From contig NZ_CP013377.1 of the NCBI RefSeq assembly GCF_001718415.1, forward strand, positions 2,542,001-2,606,000: a stretch of 64,000 bases of DNA. Direction: 5' to 3'. Below are positions 31,221 through 38,830 of the stretch, piece after piece; position 1 is the stretch's first letter, and the number at the start of each line of letters is the position of its first letter. A model generated the notes under the pieces. That model made no database searches and was not told where the DNA came from. It saw only the letters and a program-made list of their open reading frames with translations. Source of the DNA: Burkholderia pseudomultivorans (GTDB lineage: Bacteria > Pseudomonadota > Gammaproteobacteria > Burkholderiales > Burkholderiaceae). The position numbers and the translations under genes were made by a program.

Positions 31221-31260
31221 CATGCCGGTGCGCGACGGGCTGCGTGCACGCGCGCATCGC

Positions 31261-32154
31261 TCAGTAGCGCATTACGAGATACAGCCCGGCGGCCGCCAGC
31301 GCCATGCCGGGCCACGCCAGCGCGCCGATCGTCTCGCCGAGCACCGCGAGCGCGATCAACGCGGTGGCCGGCGGAATCAGGAAGAACAGCGCCGACACGC
31401 GCGACGCTTCACCATGCCGGACCATCGCCAGCAGCAGCGAGATCGCGATCAGCGAATTGCAGATCACCAGATACGCGAGCGACCCGGCGAGACCGGCGCT
31501 CCAGTGCACGTGCATCGGTTCGAGCGCGAACGCGAGCGGTGCACTCACCGCGAGGCCGACCGCATATTGCACGAGGTTCGCGCTGACCGGATGAACGTCG
31601 GTGCCGAAGCGCCTTTCCCACAACGTGCCGCCCGTGATGCACGCGAGCGCCAGCAGCGCGAACGCGAGCGCCCACGCGGACGCGATCGCGACCGGGCCGC
31701 GCGCGACGATCACCAGCACCGCGCCGGCCGCGCCGAGCGCGAGCCCAGCCCAGCGCAGCACGCCGACACGCTCGCCGGCCAGCGCCGGCGCGAGCAGCCC
31801 GACGAGGATCGGCTGCTGCGACGTGACGAGCGCGACCGCGCCGGCGGACATGCCGAGCTTCAGGCTCAGGTAGGTGAACGCGAAATAGCCGGCCTGCAAC
31901 AGCAGCCCGACGACGACGAGGTTCAGCCACGCGCGCGGCGTGCGCGGCAACGCGGGGCGCAGCCACAGGAACGCGGCGGCGAGCAGCGCGACGACGCAGA
32001 CATAGCGCAGTGCGAGGAACGTCAACGGGTCCGCGTCGCGCAAGCCGAGCTTCAGGAACACGAAGCCGCTCGACCACAGCAGCAGGAACAGCGCGGGCGC
32101 CGCGCGCAGCCAGCCGGGCTTGCGGCGGGGATCCGAGGCGCCGACCACGCTCAT
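31261..32154 (-). CDS. EamA-family (DMT superfamily) transporter
   Basis: A 297-residue inner-membrane protein with ten predicted helices arranged as two EamA repeats, characteristic of the drug/metabolite transporter superfamily. Typical segments are LLLWSSGFVFLKLGLRDADP at the start and the paired GLLAPALAGERVGVLRWAGL and ALAVLGETIGALAWPGMALA at the ends of each repeat. Members export metabolites or amino acids; the substrate is unknown. It lies directly downstream of a LysR gene on the same strand, 55 bases away, but the two may be independent. Confidence 0.85.
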   Translation of the reverse strand: MSVVGASDPRRKPGWLRAAPALFLLLWSSGFVFLKLGLRDADPLTFLALRYVCVVALLAAAFLWLRPALPRTPRAWLNLVVVGLLLQAGYFAFTYLSLKLGMSAGAVALVTSQQPILVGLLAPALAGERVGVLRWAGLALGAAGAVLVIVARGPVAIASAWALAFALLALACITGGTLWERRFGTDVHPVSANLVQYAVGLAVSAPLAFALEPMHVHWSAGLAGSLAYLVICNSLIAISLLLAMVRHGEASRVSALFFLIPPATALIALAVLGETIGALAWPGMALAAAGLYLVMRY

Positions 32155-32209
32155 GGGTTTTCCGAAACGGTTGCGATGCGGCCATCATACGCGCCGGTGC
32201 ATCGGCACG

Positions 32210-33181
32210 TCAGGCCGCGGAAGAGGCGCATCCGCCGCGCGCACGCGCCGGCGTCGATGCCGGCGGTGCCGCGCCCTCCGACGCCAGCATGCGCGGAATC
32301 TCGTCGACGAGCGCCTCGACAGCCACGCGCACTTTCGACGGCACATGCCGCGCCTTCGGCCGCACTGCGAACACGTCGGCGCCCGATACGCTGTTGCTGT
32401 CCATCACGAGCGCGAGACGGCCGTCCCGCAGGTACGGCGCCATCAACCAGCACGGCAGCCATGCGAGGCCGGCACCGGCCGCCGCCGCCTCGGCGATCGC
32501 CTGCAGGTCGTCGAAGCGCAGGCGCCCGGCCACGCGATAGTCGTGCGCCTCGCCATCCGCGCCGATGATCCGCCACGGCACGGGCTGGCCGCCGCGTGCA
32601 TAGGCAATGCCGACGTGCGACGCGAGTGCGTCCGGCCCCGACGGCCAGCCGTGCCGGTCGAGATACGCGGGCGACGCGCAGATGCCCATCCGCTGCACGC
32701 CGAGCGGCCGCCCGACCAGCGCCGTTGTGTCCGCGAGTGTGCCGATGCGCACCGCGATGTCGAAGCCGTCGTCGATCAGGTCGGCGACGCGATCGCTGAA
32801 CGACATGTCGACCTCGAGCCGGGGATGACGCTCGACGAGCCGCCGCATCACGGGCGCCACGCATTGCCTGCCGAACAGCACCGGCACGCTGATGCGCAGC
32901 CGCCCCGACGGCTCGCGGCGGCCCGCGTCGAGCGCGGCTTCCGTCTCGCCGAGCTCGGCCAGCAGCCGCCGGCATTGCTCGTAGTACACATGCCCTTCGT
33001 CGGTCAGGTTGAGCTGCCGCGTCGTGCGCTGCAACAGCCGCACGCCGAGCCGGCGTTCGAGCCGCGCGACGATCTTCGCCACCGCCGAGCGCGTGACGCC
33101 GACGCGCAACGCCGCCGCAGCGAAGCTGCCCGACTCCACGACCTCGACGAATTCGGCGACGCCCCTCAAGCGCTCGTCCAT
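32210..33181 (-). CDS. LysR-family regulator
   Basis: A 323-residue LysR-type regulator. Helix-turn-helix at residues 1-60 (FVEVVESGSFAAAALRVGVT, then RSAVAKIVARLERRLG), effector domain from about 90 to 295. The start at 33181 has GGAGCG 9 bases before ATG; an upstream ATG lacks this. It is divergent from the alcohol dehydrogenase gene, 126 bases away, which makes that gene its likely target. The last 25 residues are a low-complexity Pro/Ala/Arg tail. Confidence 0.85.
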   Translation of the reverse strand: MDERLRGVAEFVEVVESGSFAAAALRVGVTRSAVAKIVARLERRLGVRLLQRTTRQLNLTDEGHVYYEQCRRLLAELGETEAALDAGRREPSGRLRISVPVLFGRQCVAPVMRRLVERHPRLEVDMSFSDRVADLIDDGFDIAVRIGTLADTTALVGRPLGVQRMGICASPAYLDRHGWPSGPDALASHVGIAYARGGQPVPWRIIGADGEAHDYRVAGRLRFDDLQAIAEAAAAGAGLAWLPCWLMAPYLRDGRLALVMDSNSVSGADVFAVRPKARHVPSKVRVAVEALVDEIPRMLASEGAAPPASTPARARGGCASSAA

Positions 33182-33307
33182 GCGATTTCGCTCCGTTCGA
33201 TCCTGCATTTGTATCCGCATCGGCGACAGTCAGTGTCCCGATTCTCATCAATGCGTCCTGCCAAGCAACACTATGATAGTCCGGACACCCACGAACAAGG
33301 AGTCGAC

Positions 33308-34327
33308 ATGCAAGCATGGCAACAGACGCCGGGCGACGGTCCCGCCGGGCTCCGCCGCATCGATGCGATGCACCGGCCGGTCGGGCCGACCGACGTCGTC
33401 GTGAAGATCCACTCGGCATCGCTGAACTATCGCGACCTGATGTTCGCGCGCGGCGACTACCTCGGCATCGGCGACGCACCGTTGATTCCGGTCGCGGACG
33501 GCGCCGGCGAAGTGGTCGAGACCGGCCGCGACGTCACACGCTTCAAGCCCGGCGATCGCGTGATCAACACGTATTTCCCGCGCTGGATCGACGGCCCGCC
33601 CACGCCGTCTAAAGTCGCCGGTTCGCCCGGCGCGCAGTTCGACGGCGTGCTTGCCGAGCACTTCGTCACGGACGAAGCCGCGCTGGTCGCGATCCCCGCG
33701 CATCTCGACTACGACGAGGCGTCGACGCTGTCGTGCGCAGGCATCACCGCATGGAATGCGCTGTTCGCCGACGGCCAGGCGGCGCCCGGCTCGACCGTGG
33801 TGCTGCTCGGCACCGGCGGCGTATCGATCGTCGCGCTGCAACTCGCGCACGCGGCAGGGCTGCACACGATCGTCACGTCGTCGAGCGACGCGAAGCTCGA
33901 GCGCGCCCGCGCGCTCGGCGCCGACGCCACGATCAACTATCGCGCGACGCCCGACTGGCAGCACGAAGTGCTGCGGCTCACGGACGGCGCGGGCGCGGAC
34001 CTGGTCGTCGAGGTGGGCGGCAAGGACACCTTGCCGCGCTCGGTCGCCGCGACCAGGATGGGCGGCGTCGTCTCGGTGATCGGCGGCGTCAGCGGTTTCG
34101 GCGGCCCCGAACTCGGGCTGCTGTCGCTGATCGGCGGCATCCGCCGGCTGCACGGCATCATGGTGGGCAGCCGCACGATGCTCGACGAGGTCGTGCGGCT
34201 GTTCGACACGAAGCGGATCCGCCCGGTCGTCGATCGCGTGTTCGACTTCGACGATGCGCCGGCCGCCTATGCGCACCTGCAGTCGGGGCAGCACTTCGGC
34301 AAGATCGTGATCCGCGTCGCGCGATGA
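33308..34327 (+). CDS. Zinc-type alcohol dehydrogenase / quinone reductase-like (MDR family)
   Basis: A 339-residue cytoplasmic NAD(P)-dependent oxidoreductase of the medium-chain family. The N-terminal catalytic fold (SASLNYRDLMFARGDYLG, PVADGAGEVVETG, KPGDRVI) precedes a Rossmann domain (VVLLGTGGVSIVALQLA, residues 157-175). The structural-zinc Cys cluster and the catalytic Cys of classical alcohol dehydrogenases are missing (NYRD where GxCHTD is usual), so it belongs with the zinc-independent quinone reductase-like members. AAGGAG lies 6 bases before ATG. Divergent from the LysR gene. Confidence 0.85.
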   Translation: MQAWQQTPGDGPAGLRRIDAMHRPVGPTDVVVKIHSASLNYRDLMFARGDYLGIGDAPLIPVADGAGEVVETGRDVTRFKPGDRVINTYFPRWIDGPPTPSKVAGSPGAQFDGVLAEHFVTDEAALVAIPAHLDYDEASTLSCAGITAWNALFADGQAAPGSTVVLLGTGGVSIVALQLAHAAGLHTIVTSSSDAKLERARALGADATINYRATPDWQHEVLRLTDGAGADLVVEVGGKDTLPRSVAATRMGGVVSVIGGVSGFGGPELGLLSLIGGIRRLHGIMVGSRTMLDEVVRLFDTKRIRPVVDRVFDFDDAPAAYAHLQSGQHFGKIVIRVAR

Positions 34328-34331
34328 CGAA

Positions 34332-34363
34332 GCGGGGCGGGCGACTCGCGCCGCCCGCCCCGC
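34332..34363. terminator. Hairpin between convergent dehydrogenase and porin genes
   Basis: A 12-bp perfect stem (GCGGGGCGGGCG at 34332-34343 with its complement at 34352-34363) and an 8-base loop lie in the 58-base gap between convergent genes. No T run is present. Probably a shared Rho-assisted end. Confidence 0.5.
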
Positions 34364-34385
34364 GATCGAGTGCCGCGTGTGCCGC

Positions 34386-35570
34386 TCAGAACTTGTGCCG
34401 AATCCCGGCGTGCACCATCACCTGCTTCGACGTCGACGACAGGTCCGCCGCGCCCGGGATATAGGCCTGATCGAGCGACGAGCCCGTCGCGTCGCCGGCG
34501 ACGCGCTGGTAGGCGCCCATCACGTACAGGTCCGTGCGCTTCGACAGGTTGTAGTCGGCCATCAGCCCGATCGAATGGATCTTCGGCTTCGCGGTGCCGG
34601 TCGTCGCGTCGTAGCGCACCGTCGTGTACACGTACTGCGCGCCGACGAAGAACGCGGGCGTGAACTGGTACTTGCCGTTGACTTCGAAGTTCTGGTACTT
34701 GATCGACGTGACCGTCCCGCCTGCGAGCGGGCCCGTCACCGGCGCGATCGTCTCGTCGCCGAACAGGTAGCCGACGTTCGCGCCAGGCCGCGAGACGTTG
34801 CTGTTCGTATACGCGAACCCGACCGTCGCCGGCCCCGCCGTGTAGTTGACGCCCGCCCCGAAGATCCGCAGCCGCGACGACACGAAGTTCGCATCGGCGC
34901 CGACCGAGCCCGATCCGGCGATCGCGCCGCCCGAGGTCGCGCCCGGATTATTCGCGTTCAGGAACGCCGCGCCGACCAGCAGCCCGCCGTTCTCGTACTG
35001 TGCACCGACGCTCCATTGCCGGTTGTTCGCGAAGCCCGTGTCGTTGCTGAAGCTGTACGTGCCGCCGAACGAGAAGCCGGCGAAGTCGGGGCTCGCATAC
35101 TTCACCGTGTTGTTCACGCGGAACGTGTTGCCGGTGTTGTCGTTGTCGAGCGGATGCGAGAACGGGTAGACGCCCCAGCTTCCGTTGGCGGTCGTCGGCG
35201 CGAGATAGTCGACGACCGAATCGTACTGACGGCCGAGCGTCAGCGTGCCGTAACGCGTGCTGCCGAGCCCGACATACGCCTGCCGCCCGAACATGCGGCC
35301 GCCCTGCGCGAGCGTGCCGCTGGTCACGTTGAAGCCGTTCTCGATCTGGAACAGCGCGCTGTAGCCACCGCCCAGGTCCTCGGTGCCCTTCAGGCCCCAG
35401 CGGCTGCCCTGCGCGAAGCCGCTCGCCATCTGCCACGCGCTGTGGCCGCCGACGTTGTTCGTATAGTCGATGCCCGCATCGACGAGGCCGTACAGCGTCA
35501 CGTTGCTCTGCGCGAACGCGGGCGCCGCACACAGCGCCGGAATCGCGACGAAAGCCAGTCTCCAGTTCAT
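34386..35570 (-). CDS. Gram-negative trimeric porin
   Basis: A 394-residue outer-membrane porin. The signal peptide ends at AFAQ, followed immediately by the first strand SNVTLYGLVDAGIDY. Family segments SRWGLKGTEDLGGGYSALFQ, GRQAYVGLGSTRYGTLTLGRQ and the closing HAGIRHKF with terminal Phe are intact. AAGGAT precedes the start. It is on the same strand as the periplasmic binding protein and M20 hydrolase genes just upstream, so this looks like a peptide-like or acylated amino acid uptake group. Selectivity cannot be predicted from sequence. Confidence 0.9.
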   Translation of the reverse strand: MNWRLAFVAIPALCAAPAFAQSNVTLYGLVDAGIDYTNNVGGHSAWQMASGFAQGSRWGLKGTEDLGGGYSALFQIENGFNVTSGTLAQGGRMFGRQAYVGLGSTRYGTLTLGRQYDSVVDYLAPTTANGSWGVYPFSHPLDNDNTGNTFRVNNTVKYASPDFAGFSFGGTYSFSNDTGFANNRQWSVGAQYENGGLLVGAAFLNANNPGATSGGAIAGSGSVGADANFVSSRLRIFGAGVNYTAGPATVGFAYTNSNVSRPGANVGYLFGDETIAPVTGPLAGGTVTSIKYQNFEVNGKYQFTPAFFVGAQYVYTTVRYDATTGTAKPKIHSIGLMADYNLSKRTDLYVMGAYQRVAGDATGSSLDQAYIPGAADLSSTSKQVMVHAGIRHKF

Positions 35571-35688
35571 TCGTGATCCTTATTCATTATTCGATGCCTC
35601 GCGCGATGCGAATCGTCGTTCGCCCCGTCGTCGGGCATCGTTCCACTGCCGTTCCCGGCGCGCAGCGCACGTGCCGGGCCCCTTCCGC

Positions 35689-36471
35689 TTACTTCGCGCC
35701 GTAGATGTCGAAGTCGAAGTACTTGCGGTTGATCCGCTGATAGGTGCCGTTCGCGAGAATCGTCGCGAGCGCGCGGTTGAATGCTTCGCGCAGGTCGGCG
35801 TCCTGCTTGCGCAGGCCGAGCCCGTCGCCCTGGCCGAAATACTTGATGTCGTCGATCGGCGCGCCGACGAACGCGAAGTCCTTGCCCTGCGGCTTCTTCA
35901 GGAAACCGTCGCTGGCCGCGATCGAGGCCTGGAACGCCGCGTCGAGACGGCCGGTGACGAGGTCGGCATAGACCTGGTCCTGGTTCTGGTACGACACGAT
36001 CTGCGCGCCGGCCGGCTGCCAGTTCGCGATCGCATAGTCGGCCTGCGCGGAGCCCTGTTCGACGCCGATGCGCTTGCCCTTCAGCGCGTCCGCGGTCGGC
36101 AGCAGCGGCGAACCCTTGCGCGCGATCAGCCGCGCGGGCGCATTCGAGATCCGGTTCGTGAACGCGATCTGCTGCGCGCGCTTCGGCGTGATCGTCATCG
36201 ACGACGCGATCACGTCGAACTTGCGCGCGAGCAGCCCCGGAATCATCCCGTCGAAGCTCGACTCGACCCACACGCAGCGCGCACGCAGTTCCGCGCACAG
36301 CGCATTCGTGATATCGATGCCGAACCCGGTCAGCGTGCCGTCGGGCAGCTTGTATTCGAGCGGCGGGTAGGTCGGGTCGACCGCGAGGCGGATCTCCTTG
36401 CCCGTCCAGTCGCCGGCATGCGCCGCCCCTGCCGCCAGCGCCACCGCGAGCGCCATCGTCCATTTCTTCAT
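35689..36471 (-). CDS. Periplasmic amino-acid-binding protein (SBP family 3)
   Basis: A 260-residue periplasmic binding protein of the ArgT/HisJ type. The signal peptide ends at AHAGD. Conserved segments are IRLAVDPTYPPLEYK, GFGIDITNALC, FDVIASSMTITPKRAQ and KGKRIGVEQGSAQADY. These binding proteins usually carry basic or polar amino acids to an ABC permease, but no permease or ATPase gene lies beside it. AAGGAGA precedes the ATG. The M20 hydrolase gene ends its frame 38 bases upstream on the same strand, so the two are probably co-transcribed. Confidence 0.85.
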   Translation of the reverse strand: MKKWTMALAVALAAGAAHAGDWTGKEIRLAVDPTYPPLEYKLPDGTLTGFGIDITNALCAELRARCVWVESSFDGMIPGLLARKFDVIASSMTITPKRAQQIAFTNRISNAPARLIARKGSPLLPTADALKGKRIGVEQGSAQADYAIANWQPAGAQIVSYQNQDQVYADLVTGRLDAAFQASIAASDGFLKKPQGKDFAFVGAPIDDIKYFGQGDGLGLRKQDADLREAFNRALATILANGTYQRINRKYFDFDIYGAK

Positions 36472-36509
36472 TGCCCGTCTCCTTGTGTGAATCGAAATCG
36501 TCCGGCGCG

Positions 36510-37679
36510 TCACGCGAGGTAGCGCTCGGCCAGCGCGACCCAGTAGCTCGCGCCCGTCGCGAGGCACGCGTCGTTGAAGTCGTAGCCGGGGTTGTGCAGT
36601 CCGCAGCCGGCCGCGCCCTCGCCGTTGCCGATCGACAGATAGCTGCCGCGGCACGCGTTCAGCATGAACGCGAAATCCTCGCTGGCCGCGATCGGCCGCA
36701 GATGCGGGATCAGCGCATCGTCGCCGCCCCATTCGCGCGCGACCTCGCGTGCGAACGCCGTTTCCTCCGGGTGATTGACCAGCACCGGATAGCCGTGCCG
36801 GTAGTCGATCTCGGCCGTCGCGCCGTAGCTCGCGGCCTGGCCGTGCACGATCTCGTGGATGCGCCGCTCGAGCAGCGCGCGCACGTCCGGCGACAGCGCG
36901 CGCACGCTCAGTTCGAGTTCCGCATGCGGCGGAATCACGTTCGACGCGGTGCCCGCGTGGATCGAGCCGGCCGTGACGATCGCCAGCTCCTGCGGGTTCA
37001 CGTTGCGCGACACGATCGTCTGCAGCGCCATCACGATCGATGCGCAGACGACCACCGGATCGATCGTCGTGTGCGGCGCCGCGCCATGCCCGCCGCGCCC
37101 GGTCACGCGCACGCGCACCTCGTCGGCCGAGGCCATCGCGGCGCCGTCGCAGAAGCCGAGCACGCCGGCCGGCAGGCCCGGCACGTTGTGCATCGCGAAC
37201 ACCGCGTCGCAGGGAAACTGCTCGAACAGCCCGTCGTCGAGCATCCGCTTCGCGCCGCCGAGCCCTTCCTCGGCCGGCTGGAAAATCAGGTTAAGCGTGC
37301 CGTGGAAACGCTCGCGCTGCGCGAGGCAGCGCGCGGCGGCCAGCAGCATCGCCGTGTGGCCGTCGTGGCCGCATGCGTGCATCACGCCTTCGTGGCGGCT
37401 CGCGTGCGGCAGCCCGGTCGTCTCGACGATCGGCAGCGCGTCCATGTCCGCGCGCAGCCCGAGCCGCTTGCCGGCGCCGCGCGCCAGCGTGCCGACCACG
37501 CCCGTGCCGCCGAGGCCGCGTGTGACCCGATAACCCCATGTTGTCAGGCATTCGGCGACCAGATCGCTGGTCGCATGCTCCTGGAAGCCGAGTTCCGGAT
37601 GCGCGTGCAGCCGGCGCCGCAGCGCGATCATGTCGGCCTCGATCGCCGCCATTTCAGGTGGAATGCGTGCTGGATTCAA
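36510..37679 (-). CDS. M20 amidohydrolase (hippurate / N-acyl-amino-acid hydrolase type), TTG start
   Basis: A 389-residue metal-dependent amidohydrolase. Dinuclear-metal motifs are HACGHDGHTAMLL, FQPAEEGLGGA, GRGGHGAAPHTTIDP and the closing HNPGYDFND. Such enzymes release amino acids from N-acyl or hippurate-like substrates in the cytoplasm. A TTG start is proposed at 37679: GAGGAG lies 8 bases upstream of it, whereas the next in-frame ATG (37652) has no ribosome binding site and would give 380 residues. With the binding protein and porin downstream it forms a putative uptake and hydrolysis operon, with a LysR gene divergent from it. Confidence 0.85.
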   Translation of the reverse strand: MNPARIPPEMAAIEADMIALRRRLHAHPELGFQEHATSDLVAECLTTWGYRVTRGLGGTGVVGTLARGAGKRLGLRADMDALPIVETTGLPHASRHEGVMHACGHDGHTAMLLAAARCLAQRERFHGTLNLIFQPAEEGLGGAKRMLDDGLFEQFPCDAVFAMHNVPGLPAGVLGFCDGAAMASADEVRVRVTGRGGHGAAPHTTIDPVVVCASIVMALQTIVSRNVNPQELAIVTAGSIHAGTASNVIPPHAELELSVRALSPDVRALLERRIHEIVHGQAASYGATAEIDYRHGYPVLVNHPEETAFAREVAREWGGDDALIPHLRPIAASEDFAFMLNACRGSYLSIGNGEGAAGCGLHNPGYDFNDACLATGASYWVALAERYLA

Positions 37680-37815
37680 CCCCGATACTCCTCGATGCCG
37701 TTTCGTCGCCGATCGCCGGAATGGCGGATCGTGGCGGGATCGTATGCAGCGAAAATCCCGGCGAACAGCCCCGGTTTCGTTATGATGACAACATTTGGTT
37801 GTCAGGTATCGCACC

Positions 37816-38769
37816 ATGAAACTGCATCAGTTGCAGGCGCTCGTCGCGAGCGCCGAGGCCGGAAGCATCCGCGGCGCGGCCCGCACGCTCGGGCTGTCGC
37901 AGGCGGCCGTCACGCGCGCGCTGCGCGAACTGGAGGCCGGCGAGCGGCTGCCGCTGCTCGTGCGCGCACCGGAGGGCATCGGCTTCACCGCATATGGAAA
38001 GGCGCTGCTGACGCACGCGAAGCTCGTGCTCAAGCAGCTCGAACACGCGCACGACGATCTCGCGCAGATGCGCGGCCGCATCGAAGGGCGGCTGAGCGTC
38101 GGCGTCACGCCGTGGCTGACGCTGACCTTCCTCGCGGAAACGGTGCTGCGCTTTCGCGAGCGGATGCCCGACGTGCGGCTCGAACTCTACGAGGCGCTGA
38201 TGGCCGTCGCGCAGCCGCTGCTGCGCGACGGCAGCATGGATTTCGCGCTCGGCCACGTGCAGCCGGGCAGCAGCGCGCAGGAATTCGCGTTCGAGCCGAT
38301 GCTGCGCTACGACACGTCGGTGATGGTGCGCGCCGGCCATCCGCGCGAGCGCGCACGGTCGATCCACGATCTGCTCGACGACGACTGGGTGCTGAATTCG
38401 ACGGCCGACGGCCAGAGCGCGCTCGTCGACTACCTGTTCACGCGCCACGGCGCGCAGCTCGACGAGCGGCGCATCGTGCGCGCGCAGTCGGTGTCGATGC
38501 TGCAGACGATGCTCGAACAGGCCGACATGTGCACGTGGTGCCCGACGATCCTGGCCGCGGTGCCGACGTTCGGCGAGCGGATGCGGGCGCTGTCGCTGAA
38601 GGAGACCTTCGAGCCGCGCGAGCTCGGCATCGTCACGCGGCGCAGCAGTACGCTGAGCGATGCGGCGCGCTGCTTCATCGACTGCCTGCTGCAGGTGATC
38701 CGCCGGCATGCGCGCTCGGCGCGCAAGGAGGACCTTGCGCTGTTCAGGACGGTGTCGCTGTTGATCTGA
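37816..38769 (+). CDS. LysR-family regulator, divergent from the M20 hydrolase
   Basis: A 317-residue LysR-type regulator. The helix-turn-helix (MKLHQLQALVASAEAGSIRG, AARTLGLSQAAVTRALRELE) is followed by an effector-binding domain with GRLSVGVTPW. The start is preceded by AGGT 8 bases upstream. Its position, divergent from the M20 hydrolase/binding protein/porin genes across 136 bases, suggests control of that set. The inducer is unknown. Confidence 0.86.
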   Translation: MKLHQLQALVASAEAGSIRGAARTLGLSQAAVTRALRELEAGERLPLLVRAPEGIGFTAYGKALLTHAKLVLKQLEHAHDDLAQMRGRIEGRLSVGVTPWLTLTFLAETVLRFRERMPDVRLELYEALMAVAQPLLRDGSMDFALGHVQPGSSAQEFAFEPMLRYDTSVMVRAGHPRERARSIHDLLDDDWVLNSTADGQSALVDYLFTRHGAQLDERRIVRAQSVSMLQTMLEQADMCTWCPTILAAVPTFGERMRALSLKETFEPRELGIVTRRSSTLSDAARCFIDCLLQVIRRHARSARKEDLALFRTVSLLI

Positions 38770-38770
38770 G

Positions 38771-38806
38771 GCGGGGCGGACGCGCCACCGCGTCGCACCG
38801 CCCCGC
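38771..38806. terminator. Hairpin between convergent LysR and TonB-receptor genes
   Basis: A 9-bp stem (GCGGGGCGG at 38771-38779 with CCGCCCCGC at 38798-38806) and an 18-base loop in the 61-base gap between convergent genes. No T run. Probably a shared transcription end. Confidence 0.4.
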
Positions 38807-38830
38807 TCGCCATCGCCGGACGGTCCTGCG

